This document shows positions 49,428-60,915 of a stretch of DNA of 64,000 nt, one piece after another. The notes under the pieces were generated by a model. That model was not told where the DNA came from. It did no database searches and saw only the letters and a list, made by a program, of their open reading frames with translations. Every line of letters starts with the position of its first letter. The stretch's first letter is position 1. The position numbers were made by a program, and so were the translations under genes. The stretch is from Sthenelais limicola (Eukaryota > Annelida > Polychaeta > Phyllodocida > Sigalionidae), in contig OW804094.1 in NCBI GenBank assembly GCA_942159475.1, positions 126,900,755-126,964,754 on the forward strand. Reading direction: 5' to 3'.

Positions 49428-49462
49428 CTTTAGAGGGGTTGATAACGCCTTTAGAGGGGTTG
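49428..49462. repeat. 14-bp direct repeat, 21-bp period
   Basis: CTTTAGAGGGGTTG occurs at 49428-49441 and 49449-49462. The 21-bp spacing is two helical turns, which could place paired sites on one DNA face. Confidence 0.8.
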
Positions 49463-50188
49463 TTCACGAGGTGCTAATCGTATCGTTAAATCATTACAGT
49501 TAAATTAAATTACGATACGATATGATTACAATGACAAGCAACAGCACGAGGGTCGATACGATGACAATTCTGAAAAGCCATTCGCCCCTGAATGTTTTGA
49601 ATGTTTTCCGGTCCCCCTTTTATATATACTCGTGAATGTAAAACTAAGAATAATAGTGAACAAGGGGAGAAATATCACCCAATTGATTGATCTAATAGGT
49701 AGGGATCCGCTATGGTAATGATTGATAAGGGGACCCCAATCCTGGGAAGAACTCAACTTAATGATATACCACTCTGCTCTACGTCCATGTCCCTCTGCAC
49801 TTTATACATTGTTTACGAGACTGTAAAACCCATTAAAGGTACGTGTGCCAATTTAAGCTTGACAAATTATGTATGCTTTCCTACCCCGTGCATAATTAGG
49901 CTCATAATTGCTTGACAATACATAGATCAAAATGGCTTTTTCATTTGGCAAGAAACCGTACATTAACACAGCAATTTACTTTTATCTTGTGCAAATAGTC
50001 TGAAGGAAGTCAAGCGCATAAAAATAGTTCAATCCACTTGTTTGTTTCGAGTTCGTTTGTACGAAATACATGTGGTAGATTTAAGCTATTTGTATTTATA
50101 GTTGTGTCATTAAAGAGCGCGATAAGAAGACATGATGGACACAATTAGCCGTCTTGAGCAAGGACAAACTGCGTGTATGTCTCTTCAT

Positions 50189-50215
50189 CATTGTAATTAG
50201 AATATCCATTTGCAT
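50189..50215 (+). promoter_or_regulatory. Sox/homeodomain plus octamer site
   Basis: CATTGTAATTAG (50189-50200) joins a Sox-like CATTGT to a homeodomain AATTAG core. ATTTGCAT (50208-50215), an exact POU octamer, follows 7 bp later. Confidence 0.35.
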
Positions 50216-53200
50216 ACCGGTGTTCAAGACGAAATTAATTTAGCAATTATTCCTGTTCATAGGCGGACCCTTGCATTATTTATGAAGCCTGTTATTATAA
50301 ATCTATTACACCTGTACTCATTAGTTCTCATATATGGTTATGATGTAAACGTATCTATAACACAAGCAAGTTCTTTTTATACTTAAACAAGAAAAAGGGG
50401 AATCCCTTCTTTACTGCATACATATATAATTTTGATATCTTGATACTCTTCATCTTTATGAAATATGGGTTGATGTATGTATTGATATATTTATTTTTAT
50501 GTGTAATTGTGTTTATGATGTAACTTAAGAGATCTGTGAAACATGTGATACCAGGGAGGTAATATTGTTGATACAAAAAATTGTTTTCCCGAATAAATTG
50601 GGAAAAGGAAAAAAAGATAGCGCAGTAATTATTGCGTAAGTCCTCATATCGCAGTAATTGGCCGTATACCGGTATATATTCTTCAACACCTGCGATATAT
50701 TATGTTTAATATGTATCAAACAGTTATTTTCTATTTGAGTAAAAAATAAATATAATTTGTTACATCATGTCGTACTAATATGACATGATGATATTGAACA
50801 CCTGTAAAAAGGTGGGCGGAAGGCATAATGTTAGATTTGCGTTTCATAAATTGAGTGCACAACAATATAAAACTCTTGATTCATGCAGGTGGAAATAATT
50901 ATCATTTCATCGTGCACTATTTAATGTAATTGATTTCTTTAATTACAGTAATTATCCCGTCGCCCTTAACTAAATTACTTCCATGGAATGAAAATATTTT
51001 TTCTTTCTTTTAGAGCTACTTTATTTGTGATTTCTTTCTTCCAGCTCAATTTACATCGATCGATCCGCAGATATACCAACTCGCAGAAGTAATTAAGTTT
51101 ACAAAAACTCCGCCTGTCTTGCATTTTAACAACCTTTCCCATGACATTTCAAAACATGGGGGTCGTTCCCAGGGCAAAGGATATAGTGAAAGACTTTAAC
51201 TTACTCCTTCTGACATAATTAAACCCAATTTCATTGCATTACAATGACTTATGGCGTCAGACTTAAAGGAATCCAGGACTAAACTCCTCTCTAATGACTA
51301 CTTAAGACACAATTTAGACATAATTTCTTCTGGTTTTGTTTCTATTCACCCAGTATGCCCTTTGATTAGATCACCTTAATGACATCATTAGTTCCACTAC
51401 AACGCCCAAATGTGACGTTCGCATACATCAAAACATCCAATTTTGTTAAACTGTGACCCAGAGCAGAAAATATCATCTTAAGACGCAATTAGAATGTAAG
51501 CTTTGAGTCAACATAAAAAGTGCATTTCACATCTCGAGTGTAATGGATATTCGCAAGAGCAAGATGGGAATTGGTTTAGCTCTTCTCAAATGCTTCATCG
51601 ATGTTTGTCTAAAAGCTACTAACTGTTGTTTTTGAAATCTTTTTATTCGGGCATATATTAATGGTGTTAAATTTTATATTTTACACAACTATGATATACT
51701 AGAGAACAAAGCGCATGTCTGACTATACAGATATTCTCATGCGTTGCCTGTACAATTGCCAATATCAGTTACAATTCTATTCATACAAATCACAAGCTTT
51801 CGTAATGTAATACAATTTTATACAGAATGTAAACTATGATCTATTTATACTACGCCACGCTCTGAACCCTAAGATAATGTTCGGGTTTCATCCCATTAAT
51901 TAATTCCCAGCGACCCGGTTATTGCGAATTACCTTATTGAAATTGTTATACGTCGTAACCACAGCAATCTAAATTTCGATGTATGTTCGATGACATACAT
52001 GCATCATGATCTGCTACAATTTTATACTTATCATATTAATTACATTTTAGACAATGTGGATAGACATCCTCAACTGAATTTAGGTTGTTAGGTTGTTATA
52101 TCATATATCACGAACATCGTATTCATGTTCTATCTGCTTGATGCCTTTGCTTTTCGAAATAATGAAAGTGATATCCAAAAGTGATTTTCTGATATTTCTA
52201 TTGTCGGATTACTTCAGTGGTGTTCGTTTACTTCTGCGGTTTTTATCCCTTAATTGCTTATCACAGGGGAATTATCTGACCTGAAGTCCTGGCCTTTTAT
52301 CAACTTCAAATGATGTTTTGCGTGTGACTATTATAATTCAGAAATTAAATTCCCTTCCCCCTTCATTCGCTTCCAATTCCGCCTCGACAATGATGATTAA
52401 ATCCGTTTTTTTCTCATCCGTTTTCCATCGAATCCTCCCCTTCAGCTGACTCAACCGATTCTACGAAGTAGCATGTTGCTAGTTTTTAGTCCTCATGATA
52501 ATATTTCTTTAATGTGCTTTTTATATTTTCACCGAATAATTCATGTCTTCAAATATCATGGTTTCATGTTTGGCTGCTATTTTCTACTGGTTGGAAGCGA
52601 TTCTCTCTACCCGGGTAGTCTCGTAGCGGGCTAATAGTGTGTGTTCACCCACTATTTTCTAATAACAATAATTCAGTTTGCCCTTGAAGCGAGTCTTCAA
52701 GGTGTTTAAGCCATTAGGCGCAATAAGACATCAAGGGCATATCACTGGCTCTATCCGCCGCTGAGTTTAAACATATCCTACATGATGAGAGTTATCACCT
52801 TCTGACCCCTGTCCCAAAACCAACTTTGCTCAGGTATGATATACATTTGTAGTGAAATATTAGCCAGGAGCTTCTAAAATCGAGGAGCTGAGATTTGCCC
52901 ACCTGGCCCAATAGGAGGCCTAATGACGTTCCCATGAACTCGGCGCCTCGCCCCAAAGTTAAAAATATGCGATACAGGTGATTGTTATCTCAGGGGTCTA
53001 GCTGGAAATATAAATAAATATGGCCGCTCTGGATTTCTGTTTCAACTCGCCGGAGTGTATGGGAGAGATAGATATAGCATGTAACCTATATAGGAGTCGA
53101 CCCCTGTCCGGTCATAAATTCAAATAAAATATCATGTCAGGTATCTGGGCCATGTTTATTTCGGGGCCAAAATGAATATCTTTATTGGAGCCGGACGGTG

Positions 53201-53814
53201 GATGGGGTAGGTGTAACTAGGAACTGGAGTGGACGCCCGCGTCCATTACTAGTGTTTTTTCTGGCCCATTTCAAACATTATCATAGTGTGCACTGCCGTA
53301 AACATATCGCTTTACACTGGCCGCTTTCCAAGGTTTTGTGGGTTTGATTTGCTCGGGTAGGGGGTATATCTTTTCATCTCGAGCGCTTGGTGAGTCGTTG
53401 TGATACTGCTCCTTAAGTCTCTTGTCGGTCAGCCTTGCTCACGTTACAGTGCCATCTCGTCGGGACGGTCCAAACAACTTCTATCTACATTCCAACATCC
53501 TCAAAGCGGACGTGATCGGTTTGGGGCGGGCAATATTTGGCCTGGCCGACTGTCCTCATCCCCCGTCCCGGTCACTTACTGTCCTGCATCGGCAAATACA
53601 CCCATCGCAAATAATGCATAATACAAAGATTGCGCCCAGTGCCCAGTCCAGGTTCTGGAACCCGATAGGTGCGCAAGAACGTGGAGCAATACGAGCCATC
53701 CGGACATTATATGTGTCCAGCTCACGCGGCCGGAGTTGCTCAAACCAGTACTTCTTCAGAAGTAGGAGGTGCCGGAGGAAGAAGGACTGAGTGAAGGACC
53801 GGTCCTTCCTACCT
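50216..53814. other. AT-rich unique stretch
   Basis: No gene recognised. Contains perfect 12-bp palindromes TATACCGGTATA (50665-50676) and CTACCCGGGTAG (52607-52618), and a weak acceptor/donor junction near 52833 (GCTCAG followed by GTATGA). Frames near 53.4-53.9 kb overlap on both strands. Confidence 0.5.
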
Positions 53815-53961
53815 CCCCCCCCCCCCCCCCCCACACATCTAGGAAACACCTCGACCCACCCCTTTCCGCCCATGCAATCTCACTATATCTGAACAGTTAT
53901 TTCTCTTGATACCAACACAACCCACCATCAACCTCCCACCCCTACCACAATCCATTCCATA

Positions 53962-54012
<51 letters not shown>

Positions 54013-54130
54013 CCTACCCCTCTCTCTTTCTCTCTCCCCTCTCTCTTTCTTCCCCCCTCCCCCACCCCCTCTCTCCGCCCGTCTCTCTCTTTCTCTCACC
54101 CCCACCCCCACCACCCATCCACCCATCCAC
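53815..54130. repeat. Polypyrimidine tract with poly-C and CT repeats
   Basis: An 18-base C run (53815-53832) starts a largely G-poor, C/T-rich stretch. A CT dinucleotide repeat (53966-54004) lies inside it and CACC/ATCC units follow to about 54130. The mirror-symmetric CT repeat could form triplex (H-) DNA. The Arg/Glu-rich minus-strand frame here is this repeat translated. Confidence 0.9.
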
Positions 54131-54426
54131 CAACTAACTCCTCATCCGTCCGTCCAGCCAGCCAGCTAGCCAGCTCCGCACATTATAACATTCAGGACAC
54201 ACACGTCGAAATGACAAATGTAGATAACACCATTAAACTTTCATAGGCAGATTATGAAGGTGCTGCTATTAGACAAGGTCCACTTGAGCGGCGAGCCAGT
54301 GGGTGGCCATGGTAAGGGCGGACCCATCCCACCGGGGGATTGGCTGCGAGTAGCTCACGTGGCGGCAACTACTCACCCACCAGAAACAATTCACACTGAT
54401 GATAAATTGTTTTCAATTTCATGTAG

Positions 54427-54534
54427 GAACTGATGTTGAATATTGATCGTGGGTGGCTAGGCTATAAGATGTGGGGACTATCCATCGTACCCTTGGATCA
54501 GTTCCTCCATACTCAATCCTATGGGGGCCTGGGG
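54427..54534 (+). other. Candidate 108-nt in-phase exon
   Basis: TTGTTTTCAATTTCATGTAG (to 54426) is a strong acceptor with a branch-like CACTGAT upstream. GTGAGT (54535-54540) follows the segment as donor. The 36 codons are open in phase 0 and begin ELMLNIDRGWLGYKMWGLSI. The frame stays open past the donor to a stop at 54663. Phase matches the 43887-44177 candidate. No domain is recognised, and the segment may be a pseudo-exon. Confidence 0.2.
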
Positions 54535-55658
54535 GTGAGTAGGGGTTGTTTTGCGAGCATGGCCAGAGTAATCCATTGTAATACCGGCGACCATTACCTT
54601 AATCCAAAATACAATAATTTTTCAATGGCAGGTTTGGGCTCCGGAAAAAGCTATGCATGCTAATGGCATAATTTATCTTCTCTTTGAAAGACTTGGCTTA
54701 TTCTTTGCATGTAATTAATTAGCTGGTGATTAGGCTATTGATCCAAAGAGATCCCGAAATATTTAGGCAACTGATGCAGTGGGTGAAAATTTGATTTAAT
54801 GGGCTTTTATTGAGTGTTTAATGATTCTGTACTCCTCTCCCGAGTCAGTGGTCGTATTAGAATTCTGGCTTAAATGGAAACAGGCCTTAAATCCATCATC
54901 CTATAAGAGGGGAAAGCAATCCTAAGGCACTGGCAATCACAAGAAATAATCAAGAATCGCTGCTGTGGAACTTTTAAGTTCGTTATCTTGCGAGTCAAAC
55001 GTGCAGACCAGCAATTTCTGACCAGAGGACATGTTTACTATCGATACACCAAGCGTTATGCTAAACACACAACTGATGCTTTACTATAATGTGGCATGGG
55101 GGAATTTTATGTAACTGATATATTGGCAAACGCCTGCGCTGACCTTGGGCTATCGCCAGGACATATCTTTATGATGCGATTTGAAGAAGTCCGGGCGGAG
55201 AAAATGGATATAGAGAGTGTCAGTAAGACAGTAATACGTTGATATGTATACCAAAGTCACTGCATCGCCTCTTCTTCACTGACACAAGACACGAGCTTAT
55301 TTTGTTTTGTGTCCAGATGGTTTTCAGTCCCATGTTACCGCGGGTCTATTTCTCCCATGATTTACCTCGACTTGTGCACATGTAAATTACATAACAGCGA
55401 GAGCAAATTGCATTGCACTGTCTCAGACTGACCGAGTTACATCCATTTGAATAACCGGATCCCAAATATTGAGTCCATTCTTTGTCCTTCGCTTCGCCGG
55501 CCTCTGTTTAAAATGATGTTATATAGGATCGGTTTGCTTGGATACCCCACGTGCCTTAATAGCAGGGCCCCAGAGCCACGACAATTTCGGATCATACTCG
55601 ATCTACTTGCCCTATTATACAGCTCCTATTGTTTTCATTATGGCCAGCCACAAATTCA

Positions 55659-55668
55659 CCATATTTGG
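55659..55668. promoter_or_regulatory. CArG box CCATATTTGG
   Basis: Exact CC-(A/T)6-GG, the SRF consensus. One isolated copy. Confidence 0.35.
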
Positions 55669-55937
55669 TTTGTGAAAACAAAATGGCATTATGGCCTGTT
55701 TGTTCTTCTGGTCATCTCCCATTTGCCTGCACTTATCCCAGTGGCCAGTGTTTTTCCAGCCATATCTATGTCCTTGTTAGTATATATAATTTGTCTGTGA
55801 CTGGTCAACTCAAGCCTCTTGTTCCGATATCACTATCATAATTGTTATTGTAATTAGTGCGGACAAAGTTTGCGAGTGGTAATAGCGATCTGGAGCCAGC
55901 GATAGACCTGGACTTTGGCCTTCTAATACGAGCCTCA

Positions 55938-55952
55938 GAAACCAGGGGGCGG
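55938..55952 (+). promoter_or_regulatory. CTCF-like motif (plus strand)
   Basis: AAACCAGGGGGCGGG matches the CTCF core (A-S-Y-A-G-R-K-G-G-C) well. It points away from the 34.3-kb minus-strand motif, as does the 43.4-kb motif. Confidence 0.35.
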
Positions 55953-56459
55953 GCTTTGGTCATCGCTTGGTTCTTCCCATATCATCCAGGGGTCAGGTCA
56001 GGCTAGATCCTCTAGACCCCGCTGCTATGGCAACCAGTGGGTCCAATCATATCTGCGCGAAATTATCATTATCATAGAGGGGCTTATCGACATAGTCCAC
56101 CATCATGGCCAGCTGAATTTTCGAGCCCACTAATAACTCTTATATCATCTAATGATAAATGCACATTATTTGGTATTCCATGCAAGCTCCTTTCTGCTGA
56201 TTTCATTTCGCCAAAATCCTTCCCCTACTCCGAGCTATTCTCTCGTAGTCTCTCTTTCTGCCATCGGGAGAAATTCATATTCACTATACAAAAGGCTGTT
56301 AGCTTGATGCCAGGGCGTGCTAAAGTACTTCTACCGACTCTCACATTCTCAGACAAAAGACATGGAATATGAAAATGAATTCTAATCGGTGTCGTAAGCG
56401 AAATAGTCACATCTGACTCCTTTTCTAAGTTGTTTAGTGCTCCTTACGATGACTGCTTA

Positions 56460-56569
56460 TTATTCCCTGTCTGTCTGTTTTTTCCTCTACCTTTTTCTCT
56501 CTCTTCCACTCCCATTCTTTCTCCCTAGCTCCCTTTTTTACCTTCCTGTCCCTTTCTTTCTAAATTCCT

Positions 56570-56634
<65 letters not shown>

Positions 56635-56841
56635 ATTCCTTTCTCTCTTCCCTTTTTCTTCCTCCCTCCCTCTATTTCATTATCTCCCATAAGAATACTG
56701 CTTAGTAGGCCTATTCTTTTTCTCTCTTATTTGTGTATCTCTTTCTCTCTCTCTCTCTCTCTCTCTCCCGTCCCCCTCCCTGTCTCTCTTTTCCTTCCTC
56801 TCTCTCCCCCTTTCTCCCTCACTCCCTCTCCCTCTCCCCCC

Positions 56842-56875
<34 letters not shown>

Positions 56876-56890
56876 TACCCCCTCTCTCTC
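56460..56890. repeat. Long polypyrimidine tract with CTTT and CT microsatellites
   Basis: About 430 bp of nearly pure C/T on the plus strand. A CTTT repeat of about 15 units lies at 56571-56632, with CT repeats at 56745-56767 and 56845-56872. The longest open frame in the window (56437-56946, Leu/Ser/Phe/Pro only) is this tract translated and is not a gene. Confidence 0.95.
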
Positions 56891-59800
56891 AATTCACAGA
56901 CAGCATCTATTTGCAAGGCCAGCGATTTCTCTGTATGGACGTATAGTGAGCGAGAGGGATAGAGAGGGGAGGGAGATGTTGGAATGATAAATGATAATAG
57001 TCTAGACAAAATCAATGTGACACATTGAAAAGCATGTTAAGGTACAAGCCCCTGTAATGCCTCTACCCCTTATCACTTCATATTTGCGGCATCGAATTCG
57101 GATTGATTGAAGAGCGGCAAAAAGATATTCGATAACAGACTGGGGTCAAAAAGAACTGTTAGAAAAAAGACGGGGCGATTATCTAAAGATCTTCAAAATG
57201 CTACCCCGACACCTGAAACCTGTCATCCGAATCCGATGGATGGCACTTTTATGTCGGTGTAAGCGCCGGACTCTTTTTTACTTCCATCTTTTCTGTCGAT
57301 CTGCTCGAAGTGAAGCCTTTATCTTTTTTACTTACTTTCATCCCAACCTTGTGCAGCTGTTGTGTTGCCTTTATTGAGCTGAAGATTAAAAGACGTTGCC
57401 CGGAAAGATCAATGATGCTCAAACAGAGGCAGCCAACTCGGACGGCGTCACTCTCTGCAATATCTAACGCTATAGCACTGCAGCTATGGATAAGAATGAG
57501 GGGTAAAATATATGTTTGGAAGTAGGCAGAGAGACAGACAGATAGGTGTGTGGACTCCTATAGGCAGAGAAGAGGTTGCCTAAAGTTGGGGGGTTATACT
57601 TTGTAATGCCTGGCCCCGAGGGGTAGCTTGTGCCTGCCTGATTTCCCAAATATTTGTTTGAATTACTTATAAGACGGGGATCAAGTAGAACAAGGGTCAA
57701 GTGTGGATCCTCTTTGCCCTGTCAGAGGCTCCTATGAGTCTAGTGACATCTGGTCGGATCATTCCTCCTGGTTCTCATATATTCAAATATCCCCGTCTCC
57801 GTGGTTATCTCTTACCCTTATACTTTCCCCAACCCAGGTTCAGTTGGTGGAGTAAGGATTGAGTCTATCATGGGAATCGGTACCACATGTATGCAGTTGT
57901 TCATGAAGTTCGTTTAATACTTTTTATGTGATTTAAATTTTAAAAATCTGCAATTGATTACTAGTATGTAGTACAGACCAGTTTCACATTCGATGTCGAA
58001 CTAAAAATCAATCATTAATTGTATAGGCAAATTGTTGCTATGGAATGACAGACTTTTCACTTTATATCATTCCATTATTCTACCTTTTTACTGATTCGAG
58101 TTAGTATTAAGTAAAATTACATCATTTTCTGTGATCCCAATAGTAGAATTATCGATGTTTTTCAACAGAAATTTAATGGAGATGTATTATCAGATTTTAT
58201 TCTAACCCGTCCTAGTTCATTGCATGGGCAAGTATCCCTACCCAAATAATACAGTGCGCAGTTTAAATCATCCGAGTGCGCTAGCTAGCATTTCCTCCGT
58301 TTCATATAGATGTATAACGTCTGTTCCATTCACTAGAGTCCTGAGCAAAGAGACCATTATTGATTCCACTCAAATTAGGCCTCTTACCACGCAGGATTAT
58401 TCCTCAATAACTACGACATGGCGTTCTATTGTAGATACCTTACTTTTGTCTATAACTTGCACACGATGAGCACAGAATGCCGATATAGAATCCAGTTTTA
58501 TGTTTAGAATCTTTGTCTATGAGTGATATGTTTAGAATAAGGAATCAAGATAGGGATAAAACTTTTAGATTTTGTTTAAAAGGGCACTCCAGTATAGGCC
58601 TTGGTGGAATTTGATAGACAAGCAAAAATGATTATTTGTGCCAGCGTTAGTTCTATGATTCTTCTTTTAATTCATGAGAAATGAATATGTAATTTACGAT
58701 TCTTAAAACGACAGATAGTCTATTTAGTTCACTTCTTATGGAAAGGTTAATGTCCTTACTCTGAGAGCGCATTGATCCGAGAAACATGCCAATTCCTGGG
58801 TCATATACAGAAGCTCATAACACTTTGGTGCCATATCTCAATAGTATTGGTTGCCATGGGAAATTCATCGCGAGCATCGAATTCTTTCTTCGGATCCGGA
58901 AGTTTAGAAAACATTTTTTTCTTCATCCAGGGTTTGGGGAAAATTATCCTGCTTTTGTTGCCAATAATCTCCTGCCTCCTTGAGGTTAAGATTTCTTCAA
59001 GATCATATCTAATTTCATGCGTCATAGATCATGTTTGTAAAGTAGACTCTTAAGGTTTCATATTTATGTTGGCCGTCGTTTCTGTCAATGTTTTCCAATA
59101 TCGGACGGGGTTGCCAGGAATCGTCTCAAGACCAAATTCAAACATTAACTCTAATCTTAACGTGATAGAACCAGCAGAACTGCTCTTAACGGATTTAATC
59201 TTAACGGTTATGAGTGTTCCGTTCCTTCACTGTTGACGTTTTATCAAAAGTTGCGGCTGATAAAACTTTTATCTCAAGGCTTGCATCTTAGTTACCAAGG
59301 TTGCGGACGCACACCAGGCGAGCAAACGAGCGATCGAGGCCAGGAATTGGAAAATATCAAATATACTTTTTCTTGTCTGTTAGAAATAAGCCGATTGTGT
59401 ACACTGAATCGGATTTAGCATCTGTCGCGCCATATGTAAACAGGTTCTGAGGTAATGTATATAAAACAAATACCTTCCACATGGAGTTTTATTTTAGAGA
59501 AGTATGTCAGCATTGGCAAAATAAAGGTGTGAGTATCGCGAGGTCCATACAGATAATACACCTGTAGTTTTTGCTATATCTCTGCTTTCGAGGCATGCTA
59601 TGACATTCGAGTCTCTTCCCTCGATGTAATTCAAGTCTCAGCATGGGTTGAGTTGCCTGGTAGGGGGAAGGCGAGCAAACAAAGTTGTGTTTCTTGATTT
59701 ATTTCATGTGTCAATGTGTATCCTAAAAATACAGAGTGTTGGTATTGCTCTAGTACCTAATGTAAACACCTTGCTGGTCCCTATCGGAAAGCTGGCCAGG

Positions 59801-60604
59801 CCCACACACCTCAAAGGGGGAACTGATCCTTTACATTACAGGTTCTAATAGATTCCGGCCAAACACCTCATATAGGATCAAATGAAGATCACCGATGTGG
59901 GAAAAAGATAAAGAAAAAAAATGTCAGCATTCTATCATTTCTTGCTAAGCATGTAGACAGACATCGGTCAGTATACAGAATAGCTGTATTATGTTGACTC
60001 TTGCCAGTATTTCGTATACGATCCCTTCAACTTTGTGGAGGTTATTTATGGGCCAACTATTTTTCTATGGTAATTTTAAAGCATTTGTGCAAAGGATCGT
60101 TGTATACATCGTATCTGAACAAACATACACTGCTTATGTCTGCCAATTCATGTCCCAGAGCGATATTTGTTCAGAAGAAGTGCAGCACTGGAGAATTTTA
60201 TTCGCATAATGCCTTCCTTTCCCCGAGGTTTTATTGTTAGGGGATAAAAAGTTGCCAGAAACAAAAACAACGAGGAAAAAGGCTTAGGATGGGAGTTTGT
60301 GTATATTTGTCCCCAGTCCCCGAGTTTGAGTTATGTTGTGTGATTTTTTTAGCTCTCAAGTACCATCTAGAGTTCTCAAAACTATGTAACATTTCTTGTT
60401 GGAGAGAAAGAAGTCGCCTTTTTTTTAGAATTTGTATACAGCCAATGACAGTTGAAATGACAGTTGGAACATAGACCTTCGTCCATCTATTGCACACCAG
60501 CTTCACTCACAGATATTGTCAAAATTCACAAGGGAAAGGAAAGGTATCACATAACAGTTGGTAACATGAAATACATCATAAAATCTATTTCTAAGACTAT
60601 ATCG
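56891..60604. other. Unique non-coding stretch
   Basis: No gene recognised. AAAAGGGCACTCCAGTATAG near 58579 resembles the start of inverted-repeat elements, but I see no partner end. Overlapping frames near 58.77-59.05 kb on both strands are unfamiliar. The Myb-like repeats are annotated separately. Confidence 0.5.
59156..59206 (+). promoter_or_regulatory. Triplicate CTTAACG (Myb-like) sites
   Basis: CTTAACG occurs at 59156-59162, 59185-59191 and 59200-59206. The last two extend to TAACGG, the Myb consensus, and the first reads TAACGT. Confidence 0.35.
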
Positions 60605-60915
60605 AACGTTTTGTATTGCCATTATTAACTCATTATTTCATTTAAAAACAACTTTATAGACTATTTCCCTTATTTTGGTTTCATAATATTGAAGATATTA
60701 AGAAAATTGATGAAATATGAGTGTATATGAGAAGTAAAGAAAAGGACGACAGCGTCTGAACTGTTGTGTATTGGCATTATTAAATAATGAGCTTATCTTT
60801 TCATTTAAAGTTCAACTTTATTACCCTGACTCCTTTATCTTGTTTTTATAACATTGAAGAAATCAAAATAAATTGATGAAATATGAGGAATAAAGAAACA
60901 GATGAGCGCTCTAAC
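60605..60915. repeat. Diverged tandem duplication, period about 155 bp
   Basis: Copy 1 (about 60605-60760) and copy 2 (about 60759-60915) share, in order, TGTATTGSCATTATTAA, TTCATTTAAA, CAACTTTAT, CCYTTAT-TTG-TTT, ATAA-ATTGAAGA, TTGATGAAATATGAG, GTAAAGAAA or ATAAAGAAA, and AGCG-CT-AAC. Substitutions and indels throughout indicate an old event. Confidence 0.8.

Larger units (their letters stand above)
46407..50188. other. Unique non-coding stretch with G-rich tract
   Basis: No gene recognised. Frames near 46.8-48.2 kb and 48.5-48.9 kb lie on both strands over the same bases. The direct repeat at 49428-49462 is annotated separately. Confidence 0.5.
54131..56459. other. Unique stretch with candidate exon and regulatory words
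   Basis: Contains the candidate exon at 54427-54534, a CArG box and a CTCF-like motif (annotated separately), a direct pair of receptor-like half-sites (GGGTCAGGTCA near 55990) and ATTGTAATTAG at 55847-55857. The 117-codon plus-strand frame at 55447-55800 is unfamiliar. Confidence 0.5.

Noticed and set aside
53839..54126. Arg/Glu-rich minus-strand frame
   Set aside because: Translation of the CT repeat.
56437..56946. Longest open frame, 169 codons, Leu/Ser/Phe/Pro-rich
   Set aside because: It is a microsatellite-rich polypyrimidine tract; pyrimidine-only codons cannot form stops, so the frame stays open trivially.
58575..58600. GGGCACTCCAGTATAG resembling a transposon terminus
   Set aside because: No inverted partner end or target duplication found nearby.
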